The notes: generated by a model from the letters alone, not told the origin. 64,000 nt of DNA from Nymphaea colorata (GCF_008831285.2 NC_045146.1:14089289-14153288); one strand, 5' to 3'. Shown: positions 37,136 to 50,636, counted from the stretch's first letter. A program made the numbers and translations.

Positions 37136-39284
37136 AGTGTCTTGCAAATAAGAGAAATAACAGAAAGAGATAAGGAGAAAGAAAAGAACAGACATATATA
37201 TATGTATATATAATATGCTTAGGTTAGTTTAAGTTTGTAATTGCTCTTACATATAATAGCACGCTACATCACAAAGAAGAGGAAGGGGATGATGGGTGTA
37301 GGTTGCAGCAGTTTATGGGTGCATAGCATGGATTATCAGGTTGCTCATGACCTACATATGACCTATCATATTGGGTCATCAAAATATTATTACTAAGTTA
37401 TGATGTAATATTCCTTCTTTGTCTGAAAAATTCAGCATGGCGTTGAATGTTTCACTGATGATGTGGTGCTTCCATGTTGAATGGTTCGTTTTTCAAGCAT
37501 TCCTGTGCTTTGGAACTAGGTGTTTGAATGAATTCAGGTATCGTAAAAGAAAATGGTGCCATGTTGAACTTTATCTTTCACAAATTCTGAGTCTGCAGTT
37601 ATCCAATCCATTTAAATAAGTTCACTACGTACTTGATATTCGGTTTTAATACAATGAATTTCTAACTCTTGATGTCCTATGTTTATCTTTTGAAGTGTTT
37701 ACCAGCCTTCATGTGTTTTGGCTTCTAAGCTTAACAAGACATTAGTTGAAAATTTCGATGGTATCTTGATTGGCAGAAGATAGCAAGTCTTTTAGTTTTT
37801 CTTTCCAAGTTCCAACAAGTGGCAGACCATAGTGATTCATCCTATCGTTAACAGTAAAGTCTTTGACATGAAAATTGGTTAATTAGTCAAGTAGTTTGTG
37901 AAGTAGGGCCTGATTATTCATCTTATCATTTTAAAGTTTGTGTTGTGACTAAATTATATTGTGGCATTTTGTCTTTTCCATTTCCGCTAGAGATAATCCA
38001 TAATTTCCGAGTGTTGGTTCATCAAATTCCCCAATATAATGTATAAGCATGTTAAGGTGCTTATTTTTTTACATGTTTATGATGAAAAGCATGGTTTTAG
38101 ATGTTCCGATAGAAGTTATTTGTTGAACATATAAGATAACTGAGACATGTTAAAAGCCTGCAACTTTTGAATATGCTTGTAATCAAAAGTTACCTTTTCT
38201 TTGCTGTTTATTATCAGCCAAAAAATTTTGGCTCCTTCACTGGACTCTAGACACCATTAATATGATAACACATATAATAAATTTTTTCATGCTTTGGTGC
38301 GAGAATAGTGAAAGACATTTTCATTATATCTTTTAAGAGAAATTTTCATTTAGAAGAACACCTAATCCCAAAGTCTCACATTTCTAATTTGCTTGATATG
38401 AGCTCGGAGTTTTACTTACGAGTACTGTCAAAATGAGTGCCTGACGTTACCATTGCCCTTATTAATACTAAACCCTGCTGAAGATTGCATTGATAAACCA
38501 TATTAGATGCTCACTTGGGGAGACGCTGGAAAACTCTGGTCCAAAACCTTCACTCATGTTATAAGAATGTTAGTTTTAGTTCATTTATATTCCAAAAAAC
38601 AAACACACGGATATGCTATATGCTAAGAAAAAATTCAGTGTACATATATATTAGATTTTGTAGGAACCTTATATATGCACGATTGATAGTTATAGCTCAT
38701 AAAAAGCTGATTTATATCCACATACTTTGAATACAATAACTAGATCAAGCTGTACCATTTCAATCATAACTTAAATATAAATTCAACTTGATACGTCTGG
38801 TTGAAATGAGGTTTCATATATATTTATGACTTACTTGTGAGACATTAACTTTTCAAGGTACTAAGGTACGTATATTCATGCTAGAGTTATACGACCTAAA
38901 GTCTAAAACTTGTCTTATACTAAAAAATATATGTACTTTATAACTATAAGATTGGGTGAAGCATATTATTTATGAAGATAAACAGCACCCTATCATTACT
39001 AATCTTATATGGCTTTCTTTTTGTTTTCTTAAAATGTTATATTTTTTATCCCTAACTTATGACAACGCCATTCAATCTGAAAAATGACAGAATTATGTCT
39101 TTAATTACTTAAATTCATTTGACCTAAATTTGTTGGTCTATGTATATATATGTACATACTTTCTTTAAACTTGTTCATCTATGTATATATATATGTATAT
39201 ATGAATAATAAAATTCATTAGCTGTTGTTCGATCATTCCGATCTCTTAACGAACCCTCATGAACAGATCGTCGTTTCGTTATCG

Positions 39285-39496
39285 CCAGAGGCGGAGTCAC
39301 ATATGGGCTACCAGTCCCTCCCTCAAAGTTTCTTTATTTTTAATTAATAGTTTTAAATATTTGAACTGTTATGTATGTAAGTACCCCTTCGAATACGAAA
39401 ATCTTTAAAGGTTAAGAAGTTAAGTATCCATTCAGATATGAAAATCTATAAAGGTTGCTCCCTCTAAAAAGTTTTTTTTTTGAATCCACCACTGGT
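39285..39496. mobile_element. GGCGGAG-type short element, copy 2
   Basis: It begins CAGAGGCGGAGTCACATATG and ends TTTTGAATCCACCACTGG; the end is nearly the reverse complement of the start. The interior is AT-rich and contains a short internal duplication (ATAYGAAAATCTWTAAAGGTT). Confidence 0.45.
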
Positions 39497-39916
39497 TATT
39501 GCTAAAATATTCAAATGGCTTCTTGAAAACGTTTCAACTAACTAATCTTTTGAAAGTGGGAGTAATCTACATGGCTACTGCTACGCACAATGGAATCAGG
39601 GGAGGAAGCAGAAGCTCCCGGTCGATCATGGAGCGAGCGAGGCTGACGATGGCTCCTGTGGGATGTGACGGAGAAAGGAGAAGAAGGCGTGAACTGCCAT
39701 TGTAGCAGCAAATCATGAAATGATTATCGCATTGAGCGAAGACGACGGCATTTGAAAGGGAAACAAGATAATTGGTGCGCCCATTGTTAAGAATGAAGAC
39801 GATTCGCTGCACGTTGCAAAACCTAAAAAGAGTGCCACTTTTAAAAGTATGATGTAACGGTGCATCGGGAGGAGGCATTAAGAACGGAGGAGGTGGATCT
39901 CCCACACAATCAAAAG

Positions 39917-39975
39917 TATATATATATATATATATATTCCACTACATGTTATAGAGAGAGAGAGAGAGAGAGAGA
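39917..39975. repeat. (TA)n and (GA)n microsatellites
   Basis: (TA)n at about 39,917-39,937 is followed by (GA)n at 39,951-39,975. Confidence 0.9.
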
Positions 39976-41049
39976 GGACCTAGTACACATCAAAGGCAGG
40001 CCTAATAGACTTGGTACCTGAGCTTGGACAAGCTAGAGATCATGAAGAGAAAGCTTGCAAATGGAGACGTATGTTTCCGAAAGAGCAATTAAAGCTTCGA
40101 TGATAATGCAAAAAGCACCTAAAGTTTGAAGATATATTGTCTCAAGTGAAGCGTGAGTTTTTACTTACATGGTGAATTGAAAATCAGTAAGTTCCAATTT
40201 CTAGCTTTATCATGCTTTCAATTTTTTAATTGAAAGTACTGCAATGAAGAATCTTTTTTCTTTTTCTATTTGTAAAAGCTTTACTTAAATTAAAAAGATT
40301 CTTTTTCCATTCATCTAACAGAAAACTGCTTAAGAGACGACAAATGATCTTGCATTTCTCATTAATCATAATAGAAAAGGTGGTTCTCCCAAAGAGTTAG
40401 AAATCGCTATTCTAAAAGGATGACTGGAGAAAAGGCCGGAAGACTCGATTAGCAGCTGCAAACCAATTTCATCAAGACATGAAGACAGAAGCAGCTATCT
40501 ACCCATGGATTTTCCATAAGTTAGGTTGCTTGGATGTAAACTATTCCAATTGCTAATGTTGGCGAAACAGGCAGTGAAGTTGGTGCTCATTGCGCACGCC
40601 TTCAACTTATGCTTGCAAGATTGATTAGAAATCATGAAGAGACATCTGTCTATCTCTCTAGAAATCATGAAAAGAAATATCTCTCTCTAGATCTCTCCTT
40701 CTCCAGAAATCAAAAAGAGACATCTCTCTCTCTGTAGTGACTTGACAGAAAACATGTTTCATGAAGGAGGACTGAACAAGTGGAGAGAAAGATGAGCATG
40801 TTCAGTTTCATGCAATAAGATGATGAGATAAGGTTACTATACATGTGGAAGTGTGAGCTCTTTGGCAGCTATACATGCATGGGTGGTTTTTAGAAAGATT
40901 GTGGAGTGAAATGGTGGGAGTTCGTGAAACTAACTTGGAGTCAAGAATGGCAGACAAAATTTGGTTGCAGATAAAACAGCAGTGTATGATCACTTAGCAA
41001 TGGCTCTTGGCTTGTAGTGCTCTATTGCCTGTCAAGCTTACTTAACACA

Positions 41050-41222
41050 AGCAGTGGCGGAGATACATGGGGGCTGATGTGTGCAGCTGCCCACACTATG
41101 CCATTAAAAATTTCATTGGAAGATTTAAAATTACAACGTAATCGCTCAAAAATTATATGGGTTGCCCACACAAGACTTAGGCTGGTGACTCATCTGCCTC
41201 GAAAATCCGGGCACTGCCATTG
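41050..41222. mobile_element. GGCGGAG-type short element, copy 3
   Basis: It begins GCAGTGGCGGAGATACATGG and ends near GGGCACTGCCATTG, an imperfect inverted repeat of the start. No coding capacity is visible. Confidence 0.4.
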
Positions 41223-44200
41223 AACACAGGGACTACTTAGTACGACGTCCCATTGTTGGCATGAATTCATAACCTTCATCATTTTTTCCGTTTTGTATTT
41301 GTATTTTTATGATGTATTTTTGTTGATAGTCAAGTGGATCAACTTAAATTTGGCTTTTCATTTTATTAAATGTGATTACTCACTTTCTTGTTTCAATGGC
41401 AGCACAATGTTCTCCATGGTCATTAATATGATACATTACACAAAGAAGAAAAATTTTAGTAAGAGAAATTGAAGAAGGGTAGATTCCTGGAAGAGATTTA
41501 ACATAATAAGTATGATTATTATGATTTTAATGGTGTATAAGCGCCAGAGACCTAGTCAGCCACCTATCTCAAAAGAATGGACAATATATCACAAGCTCAT
41601 TCCTTAGACAACTTGTACAAGTTGGGTCTCAACTACAGGCTTGTGCAGTACTCATACAGTCTCAATATTTTAGATTACTTTGATCAAATATATGGATGTG
41701 ATCTATTTGGTTCATTTGACTAAATCAACCTTTCTTAGATTCTGATATGATCTACACTTGATTTGTGGCATCCTAAAAGCAGAAGGTTATTATAATATCA
41801 AATATATACAAGATAGAGAGGGAAGAAGAAGGGGGAATAGTAGGGGGGAAGGAACAATAACCGATCCATTTGGCCTCAAAGAGAGAGAGAGAGATTTGGT
41901 AAAGGCACAAAAAAGTAAAAGGGGGAAGTAAAAAGAGAGTTCAAAAGTTAAAACTTTAAAATGCTGAAATGGGCGTGTTGAGGGTAAATTTTCTACAAAG
42001 AGAAGTCAATTAAAAAAAATATTCCTTTGAACTTAATATAAAAAGGGTTCGACGTCTCTAACTTATTATAACTGCAAAACTTTTTCCATTGTTTCACAAC
42101 TAGTGTGTATTAAGAATTTGAAGGGTGTTTGCTAGGCATTTTGAGAAGATTTTATACATGTTAGACCACGTTCATCCTTGTTGCTCTTTATAAGAAAAAA
42201 TTTTACTTAAAAATGTGAATCAGATTCTTGACTTCTCGAAATGGGTAATTAATCAACATACTGTAAAATTTATGCATTGCCAAGCTTACACATTTTGCTG
42301 ATATTCTCTTGTAAAAATGGTAAAAAAATGTAGTTGCATCACAAAGGCAAAGTTTTTTTCAGTTTGGTTCTTATAAAAAGGTACAAACTTGACCTCTCTC
42401 AATATTCTTCAAACTTCATACATAAACTACCGCATATTTCCAATGATTAGAATCATTTTTCTTTTCCTTCCTTTTGAACACCTAAAAAGGTTACATAGAG
42501 CACTTAGCGACGAATGGTCCAGTTGGATGATTCAAATAAAAATATATGACGGGAAATGTCCATTCTGTTTCCTGATCTAGATAAGTTAAACATATGATTT
42601 AATATGAATTCTGCACTGAAAAAATTGTTTTTAGTACAGGAATTGTTATTTTAGTATCAATAAAAAAACTCAAATTCCTTTGCAATAACACCGAAAGGTG
42701 CAGGATTTCATAAAGAAATAAAAGAATTCCACTCAAGAAATTCTGATGCCATTAAGTTTGAAAATCGTGAGTTGGTCAACTGAATTAGCTTCGATTCTTT
42801 TCAATCTTCTTATTATACTACCTATTAACTAGTACGATTACAGTAGAATGACTATGATGAAAATAACCACAATTTTGACCTAGAAGCTAATATAATGCCA
42901 AAAAAAACCTAAAGTAAAATAAGTGGTGATTAAAAAATTAAACAAAAAATAATTCTTTTCTAAAAGGCATCAGAATCTCTTTCTGCACCATCTTGCAACT
43001 CTTTTTCCTCAAGAAAAAAAATAATAATATCTCCATTTAAGTGGTTTAGTGTCACATGTTTGCTATAGTCATTCTGATTCTCATTATTGGTTAACAATCA
43101 TTAGAAATAATTGTTTAAAAGGAGTGTTTGCTAATATATATATAAAGGAAAAGATATTGGATACGGACAAATGAAGAAGAGTGGAGCTCCTTTTGATCAT
43201 GAGTGTGAAAGCCACGAGTGCTAGGCTTTCAATAATAAAAAAGTATTAAATAAAATGTAGTATAATATCTAAAGGCGAAGAACCTAACAAAGCATCAAAT
43301 CCCCTGTTGATATAATTTAATTAATTAATATCTTGAAAGTGATTGAGTATGCTTAAGGAGAAAAAGCTGAATTTAAGAAATTCATTATTCCCTTGCTAAG
43401 TACTGTGACCCACATTCCACCAGAAGGAATATATATTAAACTTAATCTGCGCTTCTTAAATTAGCCCATAGAGATGTAAGCATACAAAACAAGGAAAAAA
43501 GATCAGAAACCAACTTTGCAAAGAAAGGCTTACATGCATTTAAGCTTTAGTAATATTAATGTAGATGATTGCACAATATAAAATAATTTCATGCAACAAA
43601 TTGATTCAGCTAGTAATAAAACTATCATTTCCTTGGTAGAAAATGGTCAAGATGTTCTTTAAGTTTTTATTTGTGGCAACGATACAAATGCAGGGAAACC
43701 ATAATAGTCTCAAGCTTATCTAAAGTACCATTTAGTGTATTCATTAGTAAAAAAAAAGGAAATTAAGGAAATGTTTGTCACAGTAGTCGATCGAGAATAA
43801 GACTTCATGTTAAAATTAATTAGAGACTAATTTGTTTCTTTTGCAACTCTTAAATTTTATTAGGACAAATATGTTAGCATAGTGCAATCGCCGTAGTCGT
43901 GGTTAATTATCATCTGGGTGTCATTTATCACATTCAAGCATGAGAGAAAGAGCTCGAGAATAGTCTCACATTTGCTGTTAATTGTCATAACTTATACTAT
44001 TTTTTTTTCTTGAAGTTCACTAGATTATAGCAGATACATCATTTTGGACCGACTTTTTATGGTTGGTATTAAAGCCAAGTTCAATATTTGGACCTCAGCT
44101 TCTATATGCACATGCACAAGTTTATAAATGAGAGTGAATTGTATTCCAAGTATGTAAAAACGACGCGAAAAGGAGATTCTAAAAAGCTTTCTAATTTAGA

Positions 44201-45726
44201 GGAGCTATGTATATTTTCAGTCAGCTACAGCCTACAAGAGAGATTGAGATTTACCAGAGCAGGCTGGATAGAGGTCAACTTTGAACTGAGTCGTTACCTT
44301 AACTTGTAAAAACTAAATGTAAGCAATTTAGAATCGAGAAGATACAAGAAAGGAGTTCCCATGTTATTGCTCCCAAAAGGATTCAGATTTGAATTTTCTC
44401 TAAAGTTTGTTAAAAGAAAGGTTGTAACATATGTCTTCATGTGTGCCACTTCAAGATCTCCTTTTCCTTTTCTTGTTTACCTTTTTTCTTTTTTTTCTGA
44501 AATGAAGGTTATCTATGACTATGAAGCCACATAATTCAACCTTTTAACACAGAAAAGCCATGACTAGAAGCCCAGCTAGGGGCCACTAAGGCACCACAAA
44601 TATTTAATAAACTTTAGCAGAAATAGGAAAAAGAATCCAGCAACGTTTACTATAAATGATTATGATTATGGGCAGAGAAAGCAGTCCAAATGAAATAAAC
44701 TAAGAGTCAGAGTACCTTGAAAAAATAAATAAATGAAAGGCTATAGGATATGAGAATGTCGAAGAGGGTTGGTACCATGCAAGTTGCAGAGAAAAGGGTC
44801 CTTCGTGGCAGAGGCAAGTCAATTCTTCTATTGTTTCCAATCTTATAATTAGGAGATTTTGTTGGTATGTGTAAAGGGAGTTGAATTCAATTTGTTTTCC
44901 TGTGATTTGACAAACGATTGTCAACCACTTAAATCGATTCGATTTAGTTTTTCGATTGTCTGTTTCCGACAAAATCGACAGTGATTCATTTAATTGATCC
45001 ATTAGTGGTAATTAAGTAGGGGATTTTGAAGTTTTTGATTAAATCCAAATTCTCATGTGCATAGTTGATCCAATCCTGAATTACGTAGAGACAAACATTC
45101 CGCTGAGATAAGGGACTGAGATCTAAAACCAACTACCAATTTAAGATGCCAAAATGAATCGTGTTTGATCGTTAATATGTATCAGTGTGAACTTGATCAC
45201 ATGCAAATGCCCAGATTTTAAGTTAATCAGGTCATTGGAAGAGCCACGAGTATAAGTTTGCTTATTCAATACAATATAGCAATCTCTAAAAGGAAGGCTC
45301 ATTATTTGCCAAACCTATTCGCTTCAAGACTGTTTTCGTTTTTTGTTTTTCTAACTGATGCACTTTCCGATCCCATTACATCTATAGACTAGCCTTTAGA
45401 TCATGCTCTTCCCAAATCCGTGTGCGGCGTCTGGTGTATGAAAAAAATGTGTCTTCTTTTTACAAAATGAAAATGAAAATTAAAGATAAAAGGATCTCTC
45501 TCCCTCACCCTCACACATATATATTACATATGTTACATGAATTTATATATGTACATATATATATGTGAAAAAGTTAGCAGTTGCTAAGATTATACGTGTA
45601 TATAAAGGCATTTGGGTTGCATGGTTGTATTATTGTGCATGGTTCCACAACCAGTGGCCTTCTCAATCTGATCACCCTGCTCTCTCCTTTCCTTGTGGTC
45701 TGCGTTTCCTGCCCAGGCAATCAACG

Positions 45727-46758
45727 ATGAAACTGTGCGCCATCAGTTGTAGATTACAACAGCTTCCGGTGGTCGTGAGGGAAACAGACGGCATCTCCGT
45801 CGAAACCGGCGACCACCGTCACCGGAAAGACAAGGTGGTGGTGGTCATGGGAGCGACCGGCACAGGGAAGTCGCGCCTGGCGGTCGACCTGGCAAAGAAG
45901 TTCCATGCCGAAGTGATCAATGCCGACAAAATGCAAGTGTACGACGGCCTGGACGTGGTGACCAACAAGATGACCGTCCAGGAGCAGTGCGGCGTGCCGC
46001 ACCACCTGCTGGGCGGAGTCGACCCGGAGGCCGAGTTCTCCGCCGCCAACTTCCGGGCGCTTGCTTCGGCATCTATCGACGGGATAATCCGACGCGGCCG
46101 CCTGCCGATTGTCGCCGGCGGCTCGAACTCATACATCAAGGCGCTAGTCAGTGATGAGACGTCTCTTTTCCGGCTGCAGTACGACTGCTGCTTCCTTTGG
46201 GTGGACGTGTCCCTACCGGTCCTGCACAAATTTGTGTCGGACCGAGTGGACCGGATGGTTCGGGCCGGGCTCGTGGAGGAGGTGAGGGGAGTGTTCCAGC
46301 CCAAGGCTGACTACACACTAGGCCTTAGGAAATCCATTGGCGTGCCGGAGCTGGACCAGTTTCTAAGGGCCGAGTCATGTGGGGCTGATGCCCAGACCTT
46401 GGCTGCACTCCTAGAGGTTGCTATTGACCAGATCAAGGCCAACACGCGCAAGCTCACACACAACCAATTGAGGAAAATTCATATGCTTAGGGACATCCAT
46501 GGGTGGAATCTACACCGCCTTGATGCTACCGGAGCCGTAGAAAGCTCCGGCCAGGTGTCACGAGATGATTGGGAACGCCGGGTAGTCGGTCCGAGCATGA
46601 GCATTGTTGGGAGGTTTCTTCTTAGGAACATCATAATGGACGGTGTTTCTTCATCATCTTCATCTTCATCTTCATCTTTTTCTGGTATTGCTGCTACTGC
46701 CGCTATGGTTGCGGCCGCCGCAGCAGGTGTAGTCGAGACAGCTATAACCATAGGCTAA
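45727..46758 (+). CDS. IPT: Adenylate isopentenyltransferase (cytokinin synthesis), intronless
   Basis: A single 343-codon frame encodes a plant IPT, which transfers the dimethylallyl group of DMAPP to N6 of ATP or ADP in the first committed step of cytokinin synthesis. Residues 42-49 are the P-loop GATGTGKS. Family blocks follow in order: NADKMQVYDGLDVVTNK, GVPHHLLG, GRLPIVAGGSNSYI, DCCFLWVDVSLPVL, SIGVPELD, DQIKANTRKL and HRLDAT. The lack of introns and the length fit the ATP/ADP-using class (Arabidopsis IPT1/3/5/7 type), not the intron-bearing tRNA-IPT class. I chose ATG 45,727 because family homology begins soon after; an ATG at 45,565 would add 54 residues of poor similarity. Upstream is AT-rich with several TATA-like runs. 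The last 40 residues are odd: a run of ten serines, then an Ala-rich tail with no CaaX box. The GC-rich gene stands alone in an AT-rich region. Confidence 0.95.
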   Translation: MKLCAISCRLQQLPVVVRETDGISVETGDHRHRKDKVVVVMGATGTGKSRLAVDLAKKFHAEVINADKMQVYDGLDVVTNKMTVQEQCGVPHHLLGGVDPEAEFSAANFRALASASIDGIIRRGRLPIVAGGSNSYIKALVSDETSLFRLQYDCCFLWVDVSLPVLHKFVSDRVDRMVRAGLVEEVRGVFQPKADYTLGLRKSIGVPELDQFLRAESCGADAQTLAALLEVAIDQIKANTRKLTHNQLRKIHMLRDIHGWNLHRLDATGAVESSGQVSRDDWERRVVGPSMSIVGRFLLRNIIMDGVSSSSSSSSSSFSGIAATAAMVAAAAAGVVETAITIG

Positions 46759-48194
46759 GTTTCGGCCGTCTTTCCATCACACGTGGCGGCACCGGCGGCA
46801 ACAACGGATAGGAGTACTTGGCCAACAAAGGACTCCTTACAAGTGCCATCATCCACGTGGAAAATTTTACCCTTTGGTGCCACCTCTTCAATAATCGACA
46901 TGCTGTATAAGCACTGGAGAAAAAAATAAAAATGTATAGAGAGAGAGATGTTAAACCTCAATGACAAAATGTAAACTGCAATGATCCGTGACCCTTGAAT
47001 CATATAAAGGTATTGTGTTTGTAAAAACAAATATCGAAACTAATTATCTTCAGTTCCTTCCAAAAGAGCAAGCGTGAGCTTTGATTCTCATTCTCACTTG
47101 GGAATACAAAACATTATCTCACTTGTGACCAAGCATAAGCATTCCCTTCAAATGAGTCATGTACGTGTCCCCGTTTGATTAAAATGGTGTTTCCTTTGGA
47201 GGGTTTTTTAGTGGCATATCTGGACGATGAGAAATAATGTTTTCTCTAAAGGACAAACGTATGATTTTCAAACTTTACTTTTTGATCTTAGGCAAACGTC
47301 ATATCCATTGTTAAGGCCTTTTGGTGCCCTAATCTTATCTCTACTTTTACTCATCATTTTTACTTCTGATTTGTTGTATATTTTACATCCATTGCTCTTC
47401 TTTTTGGTTGGAAAAGCTTTGTTTTCAACTCTCTCTCGTGGGTGTTTGATGGATGCATATTAAATAGCTTTGCTACTTGGCTCGACACCACTTTTTTATG
47501 ATTGAACGAGTAGTGCTCGAGTGGTCAAACACCAATCACTAGATAATCACTTGGGGATCATAAAAAAACTGATCTCATGCACGGGACAGTGCAGATCATT
47601 ACCAATTCATGCCGTGAAATGCACCATGGACCAATGGCAGATCCATATTGAGGCCAGGAAGGACCACCCTTTTCACTGTGCCCAAATGCTTATGGGCCTC
47701 CTCCATGAAATTAATTAAATACAGAAGCGTGAAGAGTTGTTCAACATTTGTAATGATACAACAGTGAAGCCCACTTGACCTTTAAACAAAGCAGGAATTC
47801 GAAGATGGTGTGAAACAAAACCAGGGGCCAAAATCGTTTCCAATGTTCAACTTTAAAAGATGAGGCAAGCGAGCTCGGAAGCAAATGATGCCGACGGTTG
47901 GTCGCTCCCTAATCCGTCGATCTGTATCTGAAAATGGTGAGATTTAAAAAGCTGGTGGTGGCAATATGGACAGGCCGCCCGCCAGGGAGGAGAATGAGTT
48001 GCATGCGCCACTTCAACGAAGAAAAAGTTTTCTTGTACATATAACCAGTTTTCGCTGGCAGCTGGTCATGAAAAGACTAGTTTATGACAAACTCCTTACT
48101 TTTACCTTGAATCAAGTGATGTCATCATTCTTTCTTCGTGGATTTTGTGAGTGCAGTTGCCATTGAAATTCCAAGTTTATTAAGTAGAGATAAT

Positions 48195-48408
48195 TTGGGG
48201 CAGAGTCAAAAAAATTTGTTTTTCATAGGGCACTAAACATATAGTTAAGAAATTTATAATTGACCATAAAGCAGTGACTCGAGTTTCATGAAGTTGTTTT
48301 ATATAATTGATCTCATATCCACTTAAATTTAACTACTAAATTAAGCTTTGAAGAATAGGTTCCGTGGGGCGTATAACCACGAAGCCCCCACCTATCTCTA
48401 CCCCTAGA
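48195..48408. mobile_element. GGCGGAG-type short element, copy 4
   Basis: It begins GGGGCAGAGTCAAAAAAATTT, matching the reverse complement of the copy 1 end (GGGGCAGAGCCAAAAAAATTT), and ends near CTATCTCTACCCCTAG. The shared A-run supports common descent. Confidence 0.45.
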
Positions 48409-48883
48409 GACAATGGGCAGAGAGGCTCGTAGGTCCATGGCGTTAGACGAGTCACATGCACCACATGCAAGCGCACACTTCTTCAAGGAGAAGTTTCAAT
48501 GTGCACGAATACAACTTTTTAGGAAGGGAAATAGTGGGATTCGAAGATTAAATGCTTTTAGTTTTATTAAACCGTTCAAAGTGTGCTAATTCTTTCGTTG
48601 CTAGAGAATAATTTGATGCAGGATCAAATGAACCGTGCACAGTTTTTGGTTTGTGATTTGAGTAAACTACACTTCCGTTGAGAGACTTGTTGAGTGAAAA
48701 TTTCTGCCTTGGAGGGGCTTATTCCCAAAATTGTTGCCTACAACAATCAAGCTAATGATGGGTAGAAAATGATTTATACATGCAACATGGTTAAGGGGTA
48801 GTTTACTACTTGTTCATTAAAAAAAAAATAATGGTATATTTTTTGTTATAATGTAGGACGTCCAGTTTCTTTTTAAATTTTAA

Positions 48884-49157
48884 TGGGTTGTTTGAATGAC
48901 ACTCCAAAACTAGGTTCCCGAAAATTGGTTTTTCAAGTGTTTGAGTGTTATCGAAACTAGGTTCGAAGAAGATCCAATTTTGACAAAATCTGATTTGTAG
49001 AAGCAAGTGAAAAACTTGACCTCCCTTAGGGTTATTAACAAAAAAAAAACCTGTTTTTTAGTGTACCACCAACAAAGACACCAAGTTTACAAAACTTGGT
49101 TTTCATAAAACAAGTTTTCTCAAAACTGGGCTACACAAAAGTGTCATCCAAACCATG
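48884..49157. mobile_element. MITE candidate with GTTTGRATGACACT ends
   Basis: The left end GGGTTGTTTGAATGACACT and the right end AGTGTCATCCAAACCAT are inverted repeats of about 18 bp with few mismatches. The interior repeats the word AACTAGGTT/AACTTGGTT in both orientations. The ends resemble non-autonomous hAT elements. No coding capacity. Confidence 0.6.
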
Positions 49158-49240
49158 TGCTTGACGATTTTTACCTGAAGAAGAAGAAGAAAAAAAAGAT
49201 ATCAGGCGCGCCTTAAAACTTTATTGATCAATGTGGAAAT

Positions 49241-49616
49241 GTCATTTGAAGGGACTGAAGACCTTAGTAATGTAATTTTTCGATTCTAAAGGAATTTTAC
49301 ATGAACATCCAATCAAAGGAACTTATCCGCAAGTGTATTTCTAGAATGTGAACATGATCATGATAACATCCGCATGGTTAAAATTCTGGTAAAAGTTAAC
49401 TTTTTCACTGTAAAGGAGCAGGTGCCAATGTCAAATGAGGGGGCTGAAAGTCTTGGTGACGTAAAGTTTTTAGATGCCAGGAGAATTTTACAGCCACATC
49501 CAATTAAATGAACTTATCCGTAAGTCTATTTCTAGAATGTGAATCATGATCATGATCACATCCGCATGGTTAAAATTCTGATAAAAAGTTAACTTTTTCC
49601 TGGGTAATGGAGCAGT
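49241..49616. repeat. ~189-bp tandem duplication
   Basis: Units at 49,241-49,422 and 49,430-49,616 share ATTTCTAGAATGTGAA, CATCCGCATGGTTAAAATTC and AAAGTTAACTTTTTC in order, roughly 80 percent identical by eye. Confidence 0.85.
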
Positions 49617-50603
49617 AAAAATTGTGCGACTAGAATGCGCCTGATTCTTCCTCGCGCCGGCGTCGATCCCGATGAAAGTGCCGGCGCAAGCGGTGGAACC
49701 CACCTGAAAGTGCTGATGTTATCCAGCACAACCAACGGTGGCTCCACGCCGATGGCGGCGATTCCAAAATGCACTTACAGAAGAAAAAAGGCCCACTCTT
49801 TTGTCACTTCATCTGATCTGAGTTGTAAGAGCCGTGTGGCATCGAAGCTCATAGTTAAAAATTCATCCCAAAGAATGATTAAAGCTTAAGCTAGAGTCAC
49901 TTTCAAGTAAGTAGTTAAATTAACACCCACATTCTAACAAGAACCTGCTAGCTCATGTTGATAAGGAAGAACTGCATCCATGGGGGAATGAGATCACATG
50001 AAGATGACACCCACTCAGTCATGCAGAAGAGGCAAAAGGCAGTGGGGCTGAACTTCTCCAATTGATCAAAAGAAGAACCTGCAAGGAGTTTATGGAGTTC
50101 CTCTGGTCCAAAGGTTTTCTTTCATTGAGGAATCTGCTTCTTAATTTGTTGAGATTATCAAAACTAGACCATGATTACTCAGGGCTACTTTAGCATGAAT
50201 TTGCATGTGGAACATCCTTTTTGAGAGCTTTTCAGGAAAGGAATCAAGTTGGGCACGATGCCTCTAAAGGAGTTCTGTCTTTCTTGGTAGGTTCAGCTTT
50301 TGAAGTTTACATGTTCAAACCTATACATACATGGGTTTTCTGTGCTCTTATGTAAAGAGATAATTGGTTGAGAAGGCATCTGCAGGTATGGCAGGTTATA
50401 AACTAGGTCGGCGCTCAGTTGAGAGTAGCCAATAGCCACACGTGTCATCACCCTTCTCCAAGGATACAATAATCAATTCTTAGATAGTCCTCTTCTAAGT
50501 GATAGACAGGATTTCACAAGATTTAACATTTCAGTACATTGTTTCTTTTACATCTTCACCAAAAAACTTGATCCATTTGAAAAAAAAAAAAGAAAATAAA
50601 ACT

Positions 50604-50604
50604 T

Positions 50605-50635
<31 letters not shown>

Positions 50636-50636
50636 G
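50604..50636. repeat. (CT)n microsatellite
   Basis: A CT-rich run 3' of the histidine-rich gene, partly repeated with a TCTCTCTGACATAT word just after it. Confidence 0.9.

Larger units (their letters stand above)
35560..45700. other. Gene-poor AT-rich region of about 10 kb
   Basis: I find no recognisable gene on either strand. It contains three GGCGGAG-type elements (36.1, 39.3 and 41.05 kb), a SINE-like head near 37.1 kb, (TA)n at 39,917-39,937, (GA)n at 39,951-39,975 and 41,880-41,893, and one unrecognised 84-codon frame at 36,766-37,020. Confidence 0.6.

Noticed and set aside
45565-45726. Longer N-terminus for IPT
   Set aside because: The extra 54 codons show no transit-peptide or IPT-like character that I trust, and the ATG at 45,727 sits at the usual distance before the P-loop. 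It remains possible.
47500-47640. Possible further SINE head (TGCTCGAGTGGTCAAAC)
   Set aside because: An A-box-like word is present but no acceptable B box lies at the right distance.
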